A stretch of DNA of 64,000 nucleotides. It comes from JAJPXC01 sp964520525. GTDB taxonomy: Bacteria > Bacteroidota > Bacteroidia > Bacteroidales > Muribaculaceae. The DNA is taken from NCBI GenBank assembly GCA_964520525.1, contig CAZFNR010000002.1:117782-181781 (forward strand). The letters run 5' to 3'. The notes under the pieces are model-generated. The model was not told the DNA's origin. It did not search any database and saw only the letters and a list, made by a program, of their open reading frames with translations. This document shows, one piece after another, positions 53,932 through 61,745 of this stretch; position 1 is the first letter of the stretch, and each line of letters starts with the position of its first letter. Made by a program: the position numbers and the translations under genes.

Positions 53932-55755
53932 ATGACACAGACCACCGCCACAGAAACAGAAGCTGCTCCTTCACGACTGAATCAGATGTTCATGGCATTG
54001 CTGATATGGCGCGAACGCCATATCAAAGAAAAAACATTTGTGATTATTCTCGCATTGTTGGTAGGCATCGCCTGCGGCATCGCCGCCCTCGCGCTCAAAT
54101 GGGCCATACACTTCATCTCAAGCATAGCGACTGCTCACCTGTCGATTACGACAGGCAACTACCTATATTTCGTCCTCCCGGTCATAGGCATTATAATATC
54201 AGGACTATATGTGCGCCACGCCGTCAAGGACAACATATCCCACGGTGTTACCCGCGTACTCTACGCCATCTCCCAGAATAAAAGCCGTCTGAAACGCCAC
54301 AATATGTACACCTCGGTCGTGGCCAGCTCAATCACAATCGGCATGGGAGGCTCTGTCGGTGCCGAAGGCCCCATAGTCTACACCGGAGCGGCCATCGGCT
54401 CCAACCTCGGCTCGATTTTCCGTATGTCACCGAGAATCCTGATGATTCTTGTGGGTTGCGGGGCAGCCGCCGGTATAGCCGGAATATTCAAGGCACCCAT
54501 TGCCGGGATGCTTTTCACACTTGAAGTGCTCATGCTCGACCTCACCACCGTGTCGGTGATGCCGCTCCTGATAGCATCTATCTCAAGCGCCACAGTGGCA
54601 TATGTGTTTACCGGATACGATGTCGAATTTTTCTTTGTCCAAAGCGAGCCGTTTGTGACAGCGCGCATCCCCTACGTCATTCTGCTCGGTCTCTTTTGCG
54701 GCATGGTATCGCTATATTTCACACGGGTGATGAACATGATGGAAAACTTCTTCAGCAACAAGCTTAAGACCCCCTTGCGCAAGACCGCAGTCGGCGGCGC
54801 GGTGCTCGCCACCCTCATCTTCCTGTTCCCACCCCTTTACGGCGAAGGCTACGGAGCCATAACCGACCTGCTCGGGGGCGACCCATCGTCGATTGTCAAC
54901 GGCTCGATTTTCTATGGCGACCGTTCATCGGTCTGGTTCATACTCCTATTTATCGGGCTTATTATCCTCGCCAAAGGATTTGCGACTTCGGCCACCAACG
55001 GCGGCGGGGGTGTCGGCGGCACATTCGCGCCATCGCTCTATGTCGGCTGCATGGCGGGGTTCTTTTTCGCCTACCTCTGCAACAACCTCGGACTCGGAAT
55101 CGACTTGTCAATAAAGAATTTCGCACTTATGGGCATGGCCGGAGTCATGTCGGCCGTAATGCACGCCCCGCTAATGGCCATCTTCCTTACCGCTGAGCTG
55201 ACCGGAGGTTACGAGCTATTTCTCCCGCTGCTGATAGTCTCGACAATAGCCTACGGCACCATAAAGATTTTCGAACCTTACAGCATCTACACAATGCGCC
55301 TTGCCCAACGCGGCGAGCTCCTCACCCACCACAAAGACAAAGCGGTGCTAACCCTGCTGAAAACCGAGAGCGTCATCGAGACCGACTTCATCCCCGTTAA
55401 ACCCCAGATGAACCTTAAAGAGATGGTAGATGTCATAGCCCGCAGCAACCGAAACCTGTTTCCAGTCATCGACGATAAAGGCAAGATGCTCGGAGTTGTA
55501 CTCCTCGACGAGATACGCAACATCATGTTCAGACCCGACCTCTACAAACGCATGCACGTCAACACATTCATGAGCATACCACCCGCCAAAATCTCCATCA
55601 ACGAACCGATGGACAAAGTAATGAAAGCCTTTGACGACACCGGCGCATGGAACCTTCCCGTGGTCGACACCGAGGGCCGCTACATCGGCTTCGTTTCAAA
55701 ATCAAAGATTTTCAATTCCTACCGTCGTGTGCTACGCCACTATTCTGAAGACTGA
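53932..55755 (+). CDS. ClC-type chloride channel/transporter with CBS domains
   Basis: 607 residues. About 10-12 membrane segments; GSVGAEGPIV (about 145-154) is the ion-pathway motif with the gating Glu present, and GIFKAPIAGMLF and GGGVGGTFAPSLY are further ClC signatures. A CBS pair occupies about 470-600 in the cytosol and may sense nucleotides. The presence of the external-gate Glu suggests channel or exchanger function cannot be separated by sequence. The start is 1 bp after the sugar transferase stop. Confidence 0.93.
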   Translation: MTQTTATETEAAPSRLNQMFMALLIWRERHIKEKTFVIILALLVGIACGIAALALKWAIHFISSIATAHLSITTGNYLYFVLPVIGIIISGLYVRHAVKDNISHGVTRVLYAISQNKSRLKRHNMYTSVVASSITIGMGGSVGAEGPIVYTGAAIGSNLGSIFRMSPRILMILVGCGAAAGIAGIFKAPIAGMLFTLEVLMLDLTTVSVMPLLIASISSATVAYVFTGYDVEFFFVQSEPFVTARIPYVILLGLFCGMVSLYFTRVMNMMENFFSNKLKTPLRKTAVGGAVLATLIFLFPPLYGEGYGAITDLLGGDPSSIVNGSIFYGDRSSVWFILLFIGLIILAKGFATSATNGGGGVGGTFAPSLYVGCMAGFFFAYLCNNLGLGIDLSIKNFALMGMAGVMSAVMHAPLMAIFLTAELTGGYELFLPLLIVSTIAYGTIKIFEPYSIYTMRLAQRGELLTHHKDKAVLTLLKTESVIETDFIPVKPQMNLKEMVDVIARSNRNLFPVIDDKGKMLGVVLLDEIRNIMFRPDLYKRMHVNTFMSIPPAKISINEPMDKVMKAFDDTGAWNLPVVDTEGRYIGFVSKSKIFNSYRRVLRHYSED

Positions 55756-55881
55756 TTGACAATCATCAATTTCAGAGTGGCTCTATATCCTGTCAAAATA
55801 AATATTTTTCCGGCTCAGTCACAACCGGTTCCAGCATGATGACCTGTCTGACTTGTCCGACTTGTCGGGCACCATAAAAAT

Positions 55882-55909
55882 AAGCAGGTAACTCGTTGGT
55901 TACCTGCTT
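55882..55909 (-). terminator. Terminator of tRNA-Thr
   Basis: Minus strand: an 11-bp perfect stem (AAGCAGGTAAC / GTTACCTGCTT) with a 6-nt loop, followed by ATTTTTATG. Begins about 10 nt after the tRNA. Confidence 0.85.
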
Positions 55910-55919
55910 GATTCACTTG

Positions 55920-55992
55920 AGCCGCGAGTGGGACTCGAACCCACGACCTTTTCGTTACGAATGAAATGCTCTACCGACTGAGCTATTGCGGC
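55920..55992 (-). tRNA. tRNA-Thr (CGT)
   Basis: 73 nt without encoded CCA. Anticodon loop TTCGTAA gives CGT for ACG codons. D and T arms are regular (GTGGG/CCCAC). Two positions are A opposite C where a pair is expected: 6-67 in the acceptor and 31-39 in the anticodon stem. Confidence 0.88.
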
Positions 55993-56026
55993 TTGATGAA
56001 ACCCTGCCATGCGGGATTTACGCATG

Positions 56027-56034
56027 CAAAGTTA
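56027..56034 (-). promoter_or_regulatory. -7 promoter box of tRNA-Thr
   Basis: TAACTTTG on the minus strand, directly adjoining the stop codon of the DUF4270 gene and 34 nt before the tRNA. Confidence 0.65.
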
Positions 56035-57414
56035 CTAAAAATTTACCGATTGTTTGCTATAGGTGAACGTAATTTTTGCTTTATCAAGCAAAAGTTCTGC
56101 CATCGCCGGGGTGTCGATATAGGGGACAATCGCACTGATGTAGAATGACGACGATGACGAATAGTTCTCAGTGTCAATGCTGACAGGAGTGAGGGTAAAC
56201 GTGAAATCGTCGGCGGTCAACGGCTCATTCTTGTCGAGCATTGTCAAGAAATACTCGCGCAACCCATTGAAACGATAGCGCTTGTTGACAGCGTCGTATG
56301 CCGCATAAAACGAATATTTGTTGTCAGTCACCTGATTACTCTCGAAAAATTCCGATTTCCGCGAGCTAAGAACCATCAACAAGTTTGGCGGCGGGTTGAT
56401 TCCGTAACCGTTTTCTATCTCAGCCACTGGAATCTCAAGCGTTAACGTGTTGACCACAGCGAGACCGCCGGCATCGGCACGATATGACGCAAGCAGTTCC
56501 TCTATGGGGAAAGTCATCTCCACATCAAGCCCGGCCGGGGCGACGAGGATATTTTTCCCCTCGGCCGCCATGGCGGTAAGGTCGCCCGACATATCAAAGG
56601 TGATATTGTTGTTGGTCACCACCTCGGGCGTGACTGCATAATAATTGCCAACATAGTTGTATGCTGTGTCGCGACCAGTCGTCTCATTCTTAACCGTGCG
56701 GTGATAGAAAAGCCTCATGGTGTTGCCGGCAATCTTAATCACGCGTCCTGACCCATAGCTGTTAGCCACATATAGGCCCGGGAAAAGTTGCGCGAAAGTA
56801 CCGGGTTCCTGATAGATTGCCGGATTCTCGCGATATGCGTCGAAAAGTTCGCGACCGAGTTCTACCGGCAGCTGGCAATATACGAAACGGTAATTGTATT
56901 TCAGCAGCGAGTCAGCCATGCCGAGGGCTGAACAGGTATAGATTTTCGAGGCTATTGGTTTCGACTCGTCATAATAGTCTGATGGGTCAAAATCGCTATA
57001 GATAGGTGATGGTAGTTGCTTGGTCAGTCGGTAGATGCGCAGCCCCATCGGAGCGATGGAATCACCAATATACCCTCCATTGGGAATGGCAAGCATCATC
57101 TGCAACGAATCGATGTCGTCTGCCGTGATTCCGACAGTGTCAATCTCTCCGGCAGGCATAAATTGCGTCACAAAATCCGATTTGAAATTACCGTAGCCTT
57201 TGGCATCAATGCTGCCGAGCAACTGGGTGACGGTGCGCGACTGGATGCGAGTGTTGTCAACGGTACGACCCGAAAGAGTGAAGCCGTCTTTGACTACGAC
57301 CTCAACCTCGTCCTGGATAATGGATGAGCCTATATCCTCGCTATCGCTACAGGCGGCAAGCATCGAAACCGCTGCCGCCGAGCCAAGGAAATAGGGAAGG
57401 AATTTCATTCTCAT
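56035..57414 (-). CDS. DUF4270 lipoprotein
   Basis: 459 residues. Lipobox MLAAC (Cys near residue 22), then a family known only from Bacteroidota; beta-rich body with DGFTLSGRTVDNTRIQSRT (DUF4270 start) and a C-terminal YSSSSSFYISAIVPY stretch. An outer-membrane lipoprotein of unknown role; gene order with the adjacent glycogen-synthase-like gene is conserved in Bacteroidales. Starts 31 bp after that gene's stop on the same strand. Confidence 0.87.
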   Translation of the reverse strand: MRMKFLPYFLGSAAAVSMLAACSDSEDIGSSIIQDEVEVVVKDGFTLSGRTVDNTRIQSRTVTQLLGSIDAKGYGNFKSDFVTQFMPAGEIDTVGITADDIDSLQMMLAIPNGGYIGDSIAPMGLRIYRLTKQLPSPIYSDFDPSDYYDESKPIASKIYTCSALGMADSLLKYNYRFVYCQLPVELGRELFDAYRENPAIYQEPGTFAQLFPGLYVANSYGSGRVIKIAGNTMRLFYHRTVKNETTGRDTAYNYVGNYYAVTPEVVTNNNITFDMSGDLTAMAAEGKNILVAPAGLDVEMTFPIEELLASYRADAGGLAVVNTLTLEIPVAEIENGYGINPPPNLLMVLSSRKSEFFESNQVTDNKYSFYAAYDAVNKRYRFNGLREYFLTMLDKNEPLTADDFTFTLTPVSIDTENYSSSSSFYISAIVPYIDTPAMAELLLDKAKITFTYSKQSVNF

Positions 57415-57445
57415 TGTGCGTTACAAAATGTGAAAGTCACAAGTT

Positions 57446-58252
57446 TTAAAGCGAGTTGTAAAACTCTGCGTATGCGTCGATGTAACCCTCCTCTCCGGGA
57501 TAGTCAAGGAACGGCTTACCTGATGCAATGGCATATTCGCGCAACTCAGGCGAAATCGACTCCGAGGCCTGCGCCACGCCGTCGGCATAGTCGATGGCGA
57601 GTTTATTAAGGGCGATATAGTCGACGGGATTCGACGATATGGCCGCGATATCTTTTTTATCAAACTGATCCATGAGCAATTTCTCAGAGAATCGCGGGTT
57701 TAACGTACCGTCAAAACTGTCGTCAAAAAGCGAATAGACCACCTTGGCCGAGCGGAACGACGGGTCTTCGTTATAGATGCGTTTGAGATACATCGGTGCC
57801 AATGCCGTTATCCAGCCCGAGCAATGGACTATGGCCGGGTTCCAACGAAGTTTCTTGACAGTTTCCACAACACCTCTGACGAAGAACATCACGCGCTCGT
57901 CGTTATCATCCGGAGTCTGACGTATCTCAAGATCCGACACGGCATGACGCTGGAAATAATCGTCGTTGTCTATAAAATAGACTTGCATTCGGGCCGGCTG
58001 CAATGTGGCGACCTTGATAATCAGCGGATGGTCAGTGTCGTCGATGATTAGGTTCATGCCCGAGAGGCGTATCACCTCATGTAGTTGATTGCGACGCTCG
58101 TTAATGCAACCATATTTTGGCATAAACGTACGCACCTCAAAGCCTTTGCTCTGAATCCCTTGCGGCAACTTCTGCCCCAGCGCAGCCATGGGGGTAGAGG
58201 GCAAGTAAGGGGTTATTTCCTGGGAAACGTATAGAACTTTCTTTTTGTCCAT
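57446..58252 (-). CDS. Glycogen/starch-synthase-like protein, N-terminal domain only
   Basis: 268 residues. VLYVSQEITPYLPSTPMAALGQKLPQGIQSKG-like opening is the ADP-glucose-type synthase N-domain (GT5 Rossmann half), with HCSGWITALAP. The C-terminal catalytic half with the donor-binding E-x7-E motif is absent and the frame ends naturally, so it is not a truncation product of a nearby frameshift. The same short form paired with DUF4270 is usual in Bacteroidales; it is unlikely to make glycogen alone. The ATG at 58252 follows a promoter; the longer frame upstream to 58486 overlaps the divergent gene. Confidence 0.82.
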   Translation of the reverse strand: MDKKKVLYVSQEITPYLPSTPMAALGQKLPQGIQSKGFEVRTFMPKYGCINERRNQLHEVIRLSGMNLIIDDTDHPLIIKVATLQPARMQVYFIDNDDYFQRHAVSDLEIRQTPDDNDERVMFFVRGVVETVKKLRWNPAIVHCSGWITALAPMYLKRIYNEDPSFRSAKVVYSLFDDSFDGTLNPRFSEKLLMDQFDKKDIAAISSNPVDYIALNKLAIDYADGVAQASESISPELREYAIASGKPFLDYPGEEGYIDAYAEFYNSL

Positions 58253-58281
58253 TAAATTGCTCTGGATTGAAGATTTATCTG

Positions 58282-58289
58282 CAAAGTTA
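58282..58289 (-). promoter_or_regulatory. -7 promoter box of the synthase-like gene
   Basis: TAACTTTG on the minus strand, 29 nt before the ATG; probably also serves DUF4270. Confidence 0.65.
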
Positions 58290-58332
58290 GCGTTTTTTTT
58301 TGAATTAGACACCCGCTCAGCACCATTTTTCG

Positions 58333-58340
58333 TAACTTCG
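58333..58340 (+). promoter_or_regulatory. -7-like promoter box of the DsbD-type genes
   Basis: TAACTTCG, 21 nt before the ATG at 58362, in the divergent promoter region. Confidence 0.5.
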
Positions 58341-58361
58341 CGAGTAAATGAACCCATTTTT

Positions 58362-58826
58362 ATGAAACGAACCATTCTCATATTAGCACTACTCATTGCC
58401 GCTGCCGCCACAGTCGCCGCACAAAGTCCGGTGAAGTGGAGAGTGACGGCGAGACTCACATCGTCCAACGCTGGAATCGCAACCATAAAAGCTGTGATTC
58501 AGCCGGGATGGCACCTATATTCCACCACGGTGCCCGACGGAGGCCCGAGGCCCACTGCGATAGACCTCTCTAAAAGCAGTGGAGTTAAATTCAGCGGGGC
58601 TTTGACCCCGTCGGTGAAGCCCGCCGAGAAAACCGACAAAAACTTTGGCGTCAAACTGAGCTACTGGGAGGGCACCGTTACATTCACAATTCCGTTCACA
58701 CTCGACGGCCCGAGAGAGAAAGCCCGGGTAGTAGCCGCGGTCAGCTTCATGGCCTGCGACGACAACACCTGCTCACCGCCGAAAAGCGTCGAAATCTCCT
58801 CTGCCGTTTTGCCTGTTAAAAAATGA
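58362..58826 (+). CDS. Stand-alone DsbD N-terminal-like domain protein
   Basis: 154 residues. Signal peptide (1 to about 20), then one immunoglobulin-like domain of the DsbD alpha type with WHLYSTTVPDGGPRPT and a CDDNTCSPP pair (about 130-138) that could carry the redox disulfide. It is a paralogue of the first domain of the next gene and overlaps its start by 4 bp, so both are made together. Likely periplasmic partner in reductive thiol transfer. Confidence 0.82.
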   Translation: MKRTILILALLIAAAATVAAQSPVKWRVTARLTSSNAGIATIKAVIQPGWHLYSTTVPDGGPRPTAIDLSKSSGVKFSGALTPSVKPAEKTDKNFGVKLSYWEGTVTFTIPFTLDGPREKARVVAAVSFMACDDNTCSPPKSVEISSAVLPVKK

Positions 58827-60832
58827 CCGACATGAGACACCTATTCACTACTCGATTCATGCTGTTTATGGCCATAGTCGCCACAACAGCCATAACCGCT
58901 GCCGGACAGATGGTCAAACCCATAAAATGGGACTGCGACGCGGCTATGACATCAGCCTCGGAAGGAGAGCTTAGATTGAAAGCGTCAATCGACAAGGGTT
59001 GGCATCTTTATGGCTTCAACCTGCCCGACGGAGGCCCCGTGTCGACAAGCGTAACCCTCGACCCGGCGCCGGGCGTGACATGGGTCGGGACTCTGACCCC
59101 CTCCCAGGCCCCAATCGAAAAAGTCGATATGATTTTCCACCTAAAATTAGCGTGGTGGAACTCCGATGTCACTTTTGCCCAAAAATTCAGGCTCGACAGC
59201 GTCACAGGAGCGACACTGTCAGGCTCAATCCGGTTCCAAGGATGCAACGACGCAAGCTGCATTCCCCCAAGCCGCGAGCCATTCTCGGTAACGGTCGGGA
59301 ATCCTACCGCAGCGTCACAATCCGCTAGCGACACAATCGCCACTGACAAATCGGTTGCCGACACCGGCGATGACAACATCACCACCGTTTCAGCCGACTG
59401 GTGGGAACCTATCGACATCCCCGCTAAAGAGGAACAGAAACTTAGCGATTCATCCTGGTGGCACATTTTCATCTGGGGATTCATTGGCGGGCTACTCGCG
59501 CTGCTCACGCCCTGTGTGTGGCCGATGATTCCAATGACTGTCAGTTTCTTTCTCAAAAAGAGTTCAAGCAAAGCGAAGTCTATCGGCGACGCCATGGTCT
59601 ACGGAATAGCCATAATCGTCATCTACCTGCTGCTGGGGCTGGCCATTACGCTAATTTTCGGCGCCGGCAAGCTCAACGAACTCGCAACCAATGCCGTGTT
59701 CAACCTCCTGTTTTTTGGACTGCTTGTGCTGTTTGCCATCTCATTTTTCGGAGCGTTCGACATCACGTTGCCATCACGCTGGAGCAATTCGGTCGACAAC
59801 AAAGCCGAACGCGCCACAGGGCTTCTGAGCATATTTTTCATGGCCTTTACACTCGCCTTAGTCTCCTTCTCTTGCACCGGTCCCATTATCGGCACCCTGC
59901 TTGTCGAGGCTGTCTCGATAGGCAGCATCACCGGTCCCGCAATCGGCATGGGTGGCTTCGCTGTGGCACTGGCCCTGCCGTTCACGCTCTTTGCCATCTT
60001 CCCATCATGGCTCAAGGAGATGCCCCGCTCCGGCGGTTGGCTCAACTCGGTCAAAGTGGTGCTTGGATTCCTTGAGCTGGCACTGTCACTTAAATTCCTG
60101 TCGGTGGCCGACCTGGCCTATGGCTGGGGGGTGCTCGACCGCGAGGTGTTCGTCGCTTTGTGGATTGTAATTTTCATGTTGCTGGGGTTATACCTGCTCG
60201 GGAAAATCCGTTTCAGCCACGACTCCATCCTGGAGCATCTGTCAGTCACCCGTTTTTTCCTCGCGTTAGCGTCGTTCAGCTTTGCGGTCTATCTGATTCC
60301 AGGTCTGTGGGGAGCGCCGCTCAAAGGGGTCAGCGCATTTGTCCCGCCGCTTTACACCCAAGACTTCAACCTCTACGACGGCGGAACGTTTGAGGAATTT
60401 GACGATTTCGACAAAGGCATGGCATACGCCGCCGACAATAACCGCCCGGTGCTTATCGACTTCTCAGGCCATGGCTGCGTCAACTGCCGCAAGATGGAAG
60501 GAGCGGTATTTGACACCGAGACTGTAAGCGCGATCATAAAAGACAACTATGTGCTGATAAAATTGATGGTCGACGACAAGCAAAAGCTATCCACTCCTAT
60601 CAAAGTGGTGGAAAACGGGAAGAAAATGACATTGGAAACCGTCGGCGAGAAATGGAGCTACCTGCAACGCCACAAATTCGCCGCCAATTCACAACCCTAC
60701 TACATAGTCCTCGACAACAAGGGAAACGCATTGACCGAACCCGCCTACTACGACGAAAACGTGGGGCAGTTTGTCGAGTGGCTCAACTCCGGCATCAACA
60801 ACTACGCCACACGGCAACAAAAGAAAAAATAA
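58823..60832 (+). CDS. DsbD-family thiol:disulfide interchange protein
   Basis: 669 residues. Moves electrons from cytosolic thioredoxin to the periplasm. Signal peptide (to about 28), DsbD alpha-type domain with CNDASCIPP (about 140), eight-helix membrane core with TPCVWPMIP and SFSCTGPI (the membrane Cys pair, about 230 and 355), and a C-terminal thioredoxin-like domain with GHGCVNCRKME (about 550-560). Complete architecture. Coupled to the preceding single-domain gene by an ATGA overlap. Confidence 0.92.
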   Translation: MTDMRHLFTTRFMLFMAIVATTAITAAGQMVKPIKWDCDAAMTSASEGELRLKASIDKGWHLYGFNLPDGGPVSTSVTLDPAPGVTWVGTLTPSQAPIEKVDMIFHLKLAWWNSDVTFAQKFRLDSVTGATLSGSIRFQGCNDASCIPPSREPFSVTVGNPTAASQSASDTIATDKSVADTGDDNITTVSADWWEPIDIPAKEEQKLSDSSWWHIFIWGFIGGLLALLTPCVWPMIPMTVSFFLKKSSSKAKSIGDAMVYGIAIIVIYLLLGLAITLIFGAGKLNELATNAVFNLLFFGLLVLFAISFFGAFDITLPSRWSNSVDNKAERATGLLSIFFMAFTLALVSFSCTGPIIGTLLVEAVSIGSITGPAIGMGGFAVALALPFTLFAIFPSWLKEMPRSGGWLNSVKVVLGFLELALSLKFLSVADLAYGWGVLDREVFVALWIVIFMLLGLYLLGKIRFSHDSILEHLSVTRFFLALASFSFAVYLIPGLWGAPLKGVSAFVPPLYTQDFNLYDGGTFEEFDDFDKGMAYAADNNRPVLIDFSGHGCVNCRKMEGAVFDTETVSAIIKDNYVLIKLMVDDKQKLSTPIKVVENGKKMTLETVGEKWSYLQRHKFAANSQPYYIVLDNKGNALTEPAYYDENVGQFVEWLNSGINNYATRQQKKK

Positions 60833-60837
60833 TTGAC

Positions 60838-61629
60838 ATGAAACATACCCGCCAAGAAAAGATAGAAGCGCTCGGACGAGTCATCGACACGCTCGACATC
60901 CTAAGGGTAAAATGCCCCTGGGACGCTAAACAGACCAACGAAAGCCTGCGCGCAAACACCATAGAGGAAACCTACGAGCTATGCGACGCTTTGCTCAACG
61001 ACTCCACCGCCGAAATACGCAAAGAACTTGGCGACCTGCTGCTCCACATCCTTTTCTACGCTAAAATAGGCGACGAAAAAGGGCAGTTTGACATTGCCGA
61101 CGTAGCCGACGCGCTCAACGAGAAATTGATTTTCCGCCACCCCCACGTTTTTGGCGACACAAAAGTCAAGGGCACCGACGAGGTGCTGCAAAATTGGGAG
61201 CAGATAAAACTCAAAGAGAAAGGGGGCAACAAGACGGTACTCGCGGGAGTGCCCGCCTCGCTCCCGGCAATCATAAAAGCCGACCGCATCCAGGAAAAGG
61301 CCGCAAACGTCGGGTTCGACTGGGAGACTCCTGAACAGGTGTGGGACAAGGTCAAGGAAGAAATGGCTGAAGTCGAGGCCGAGACACGCTCAGGCGACCG
61401 CGAACACATTGAGGAGGAATTTGGCGACCTCCTGTTCAGTGTCATCAACGCCGCACGGCTATATAAGGTCAACCCCGACAATGCCCTCGAAAAGACCAAC
61501 CGCAAATTCATCAACCGTTTCAACCACATCGAACATCGCGCCAACGAGACAGGCCGCAAGCTAAAGGATATGACCCTCGCCGAGATGGACGAACTGTGGG
61601 ATGAAGCGAAAAAACTATATCCCCGATGA
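60838..61629 (+). CDS. mazG: Nucleoside triphosphate pyrophosphohydrolase MazG
   Basis: 263 residues from the ATG at 60838 (the frame is open into the dsbD gene). Hydrolyses (d)NTPs to NMP and PPi. Two MazG domains: the first with CPWDAKQTNESLRANTIEET, EExxE and ELGDLLLHILFYAKIG, the second with EEMAEVEAE and EEFGDLLFSVIN. Full two-domain length. Starts 5 bp after dsbD. Confidence 0.94.
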   Translation: MKHTRQEKIEALGRVIDTLDILRVKCPWDAKQTNESLRANTIEETYELCDALLNDSTAEIRKELGDLLLHILFYAKIGDEKGQFDIADVADALNEKLIFRHPHVFGDTKVKGTDEVLQNWEQIKLKEKGGNKTVLAGVPASLPAIIKADRIQEKAANVGFDWETPEQVWDKVKEEMAEVEAETRSGDREHIEEEFGDLLFSVINAARLYKVNPDNALEKTNRKFINRFNHIEHRANETGRKLKDMTLAEMDELWDEAKKLYPR

Positions 61630-61733
61630 TATCGGCGCGAGTTTGTGCGACCATATTGGCCCTGGCATTAGCGACCGAGGCAACGCCATCACGCGCGCAG
61701 GCCATCCGGGGCGATGTCTCAACCCAGCTCTAA
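61626..61733 (+). CDS. Tiny ORF coupled to mazG, signal-peptide-like
   Basis: 35 residues beginning MISARVCATILALALATEA and ending AIRGDVSTQL. It starts in the ATGA of the mazG stop and looks like a short signal peptide, cleaved near SRAQA, leaving almost no mature protein. It may be a real small secreted peptide, the head of a lost gene, or chance. Not recognised. Confidence 0.35.
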   Translation: MISARVCATILALALATEATPSRAQAIRGDVSTQL

Positions 61734-61745
61734 ATCAACTGAATT

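Noticed and set aside
55842..55872. Repeated TGACTTGTCCGACTTGTC stretch after the ClC gene
   Set aside because: Two short near-copies only; no array, no spacer pattern, not CRISPR.
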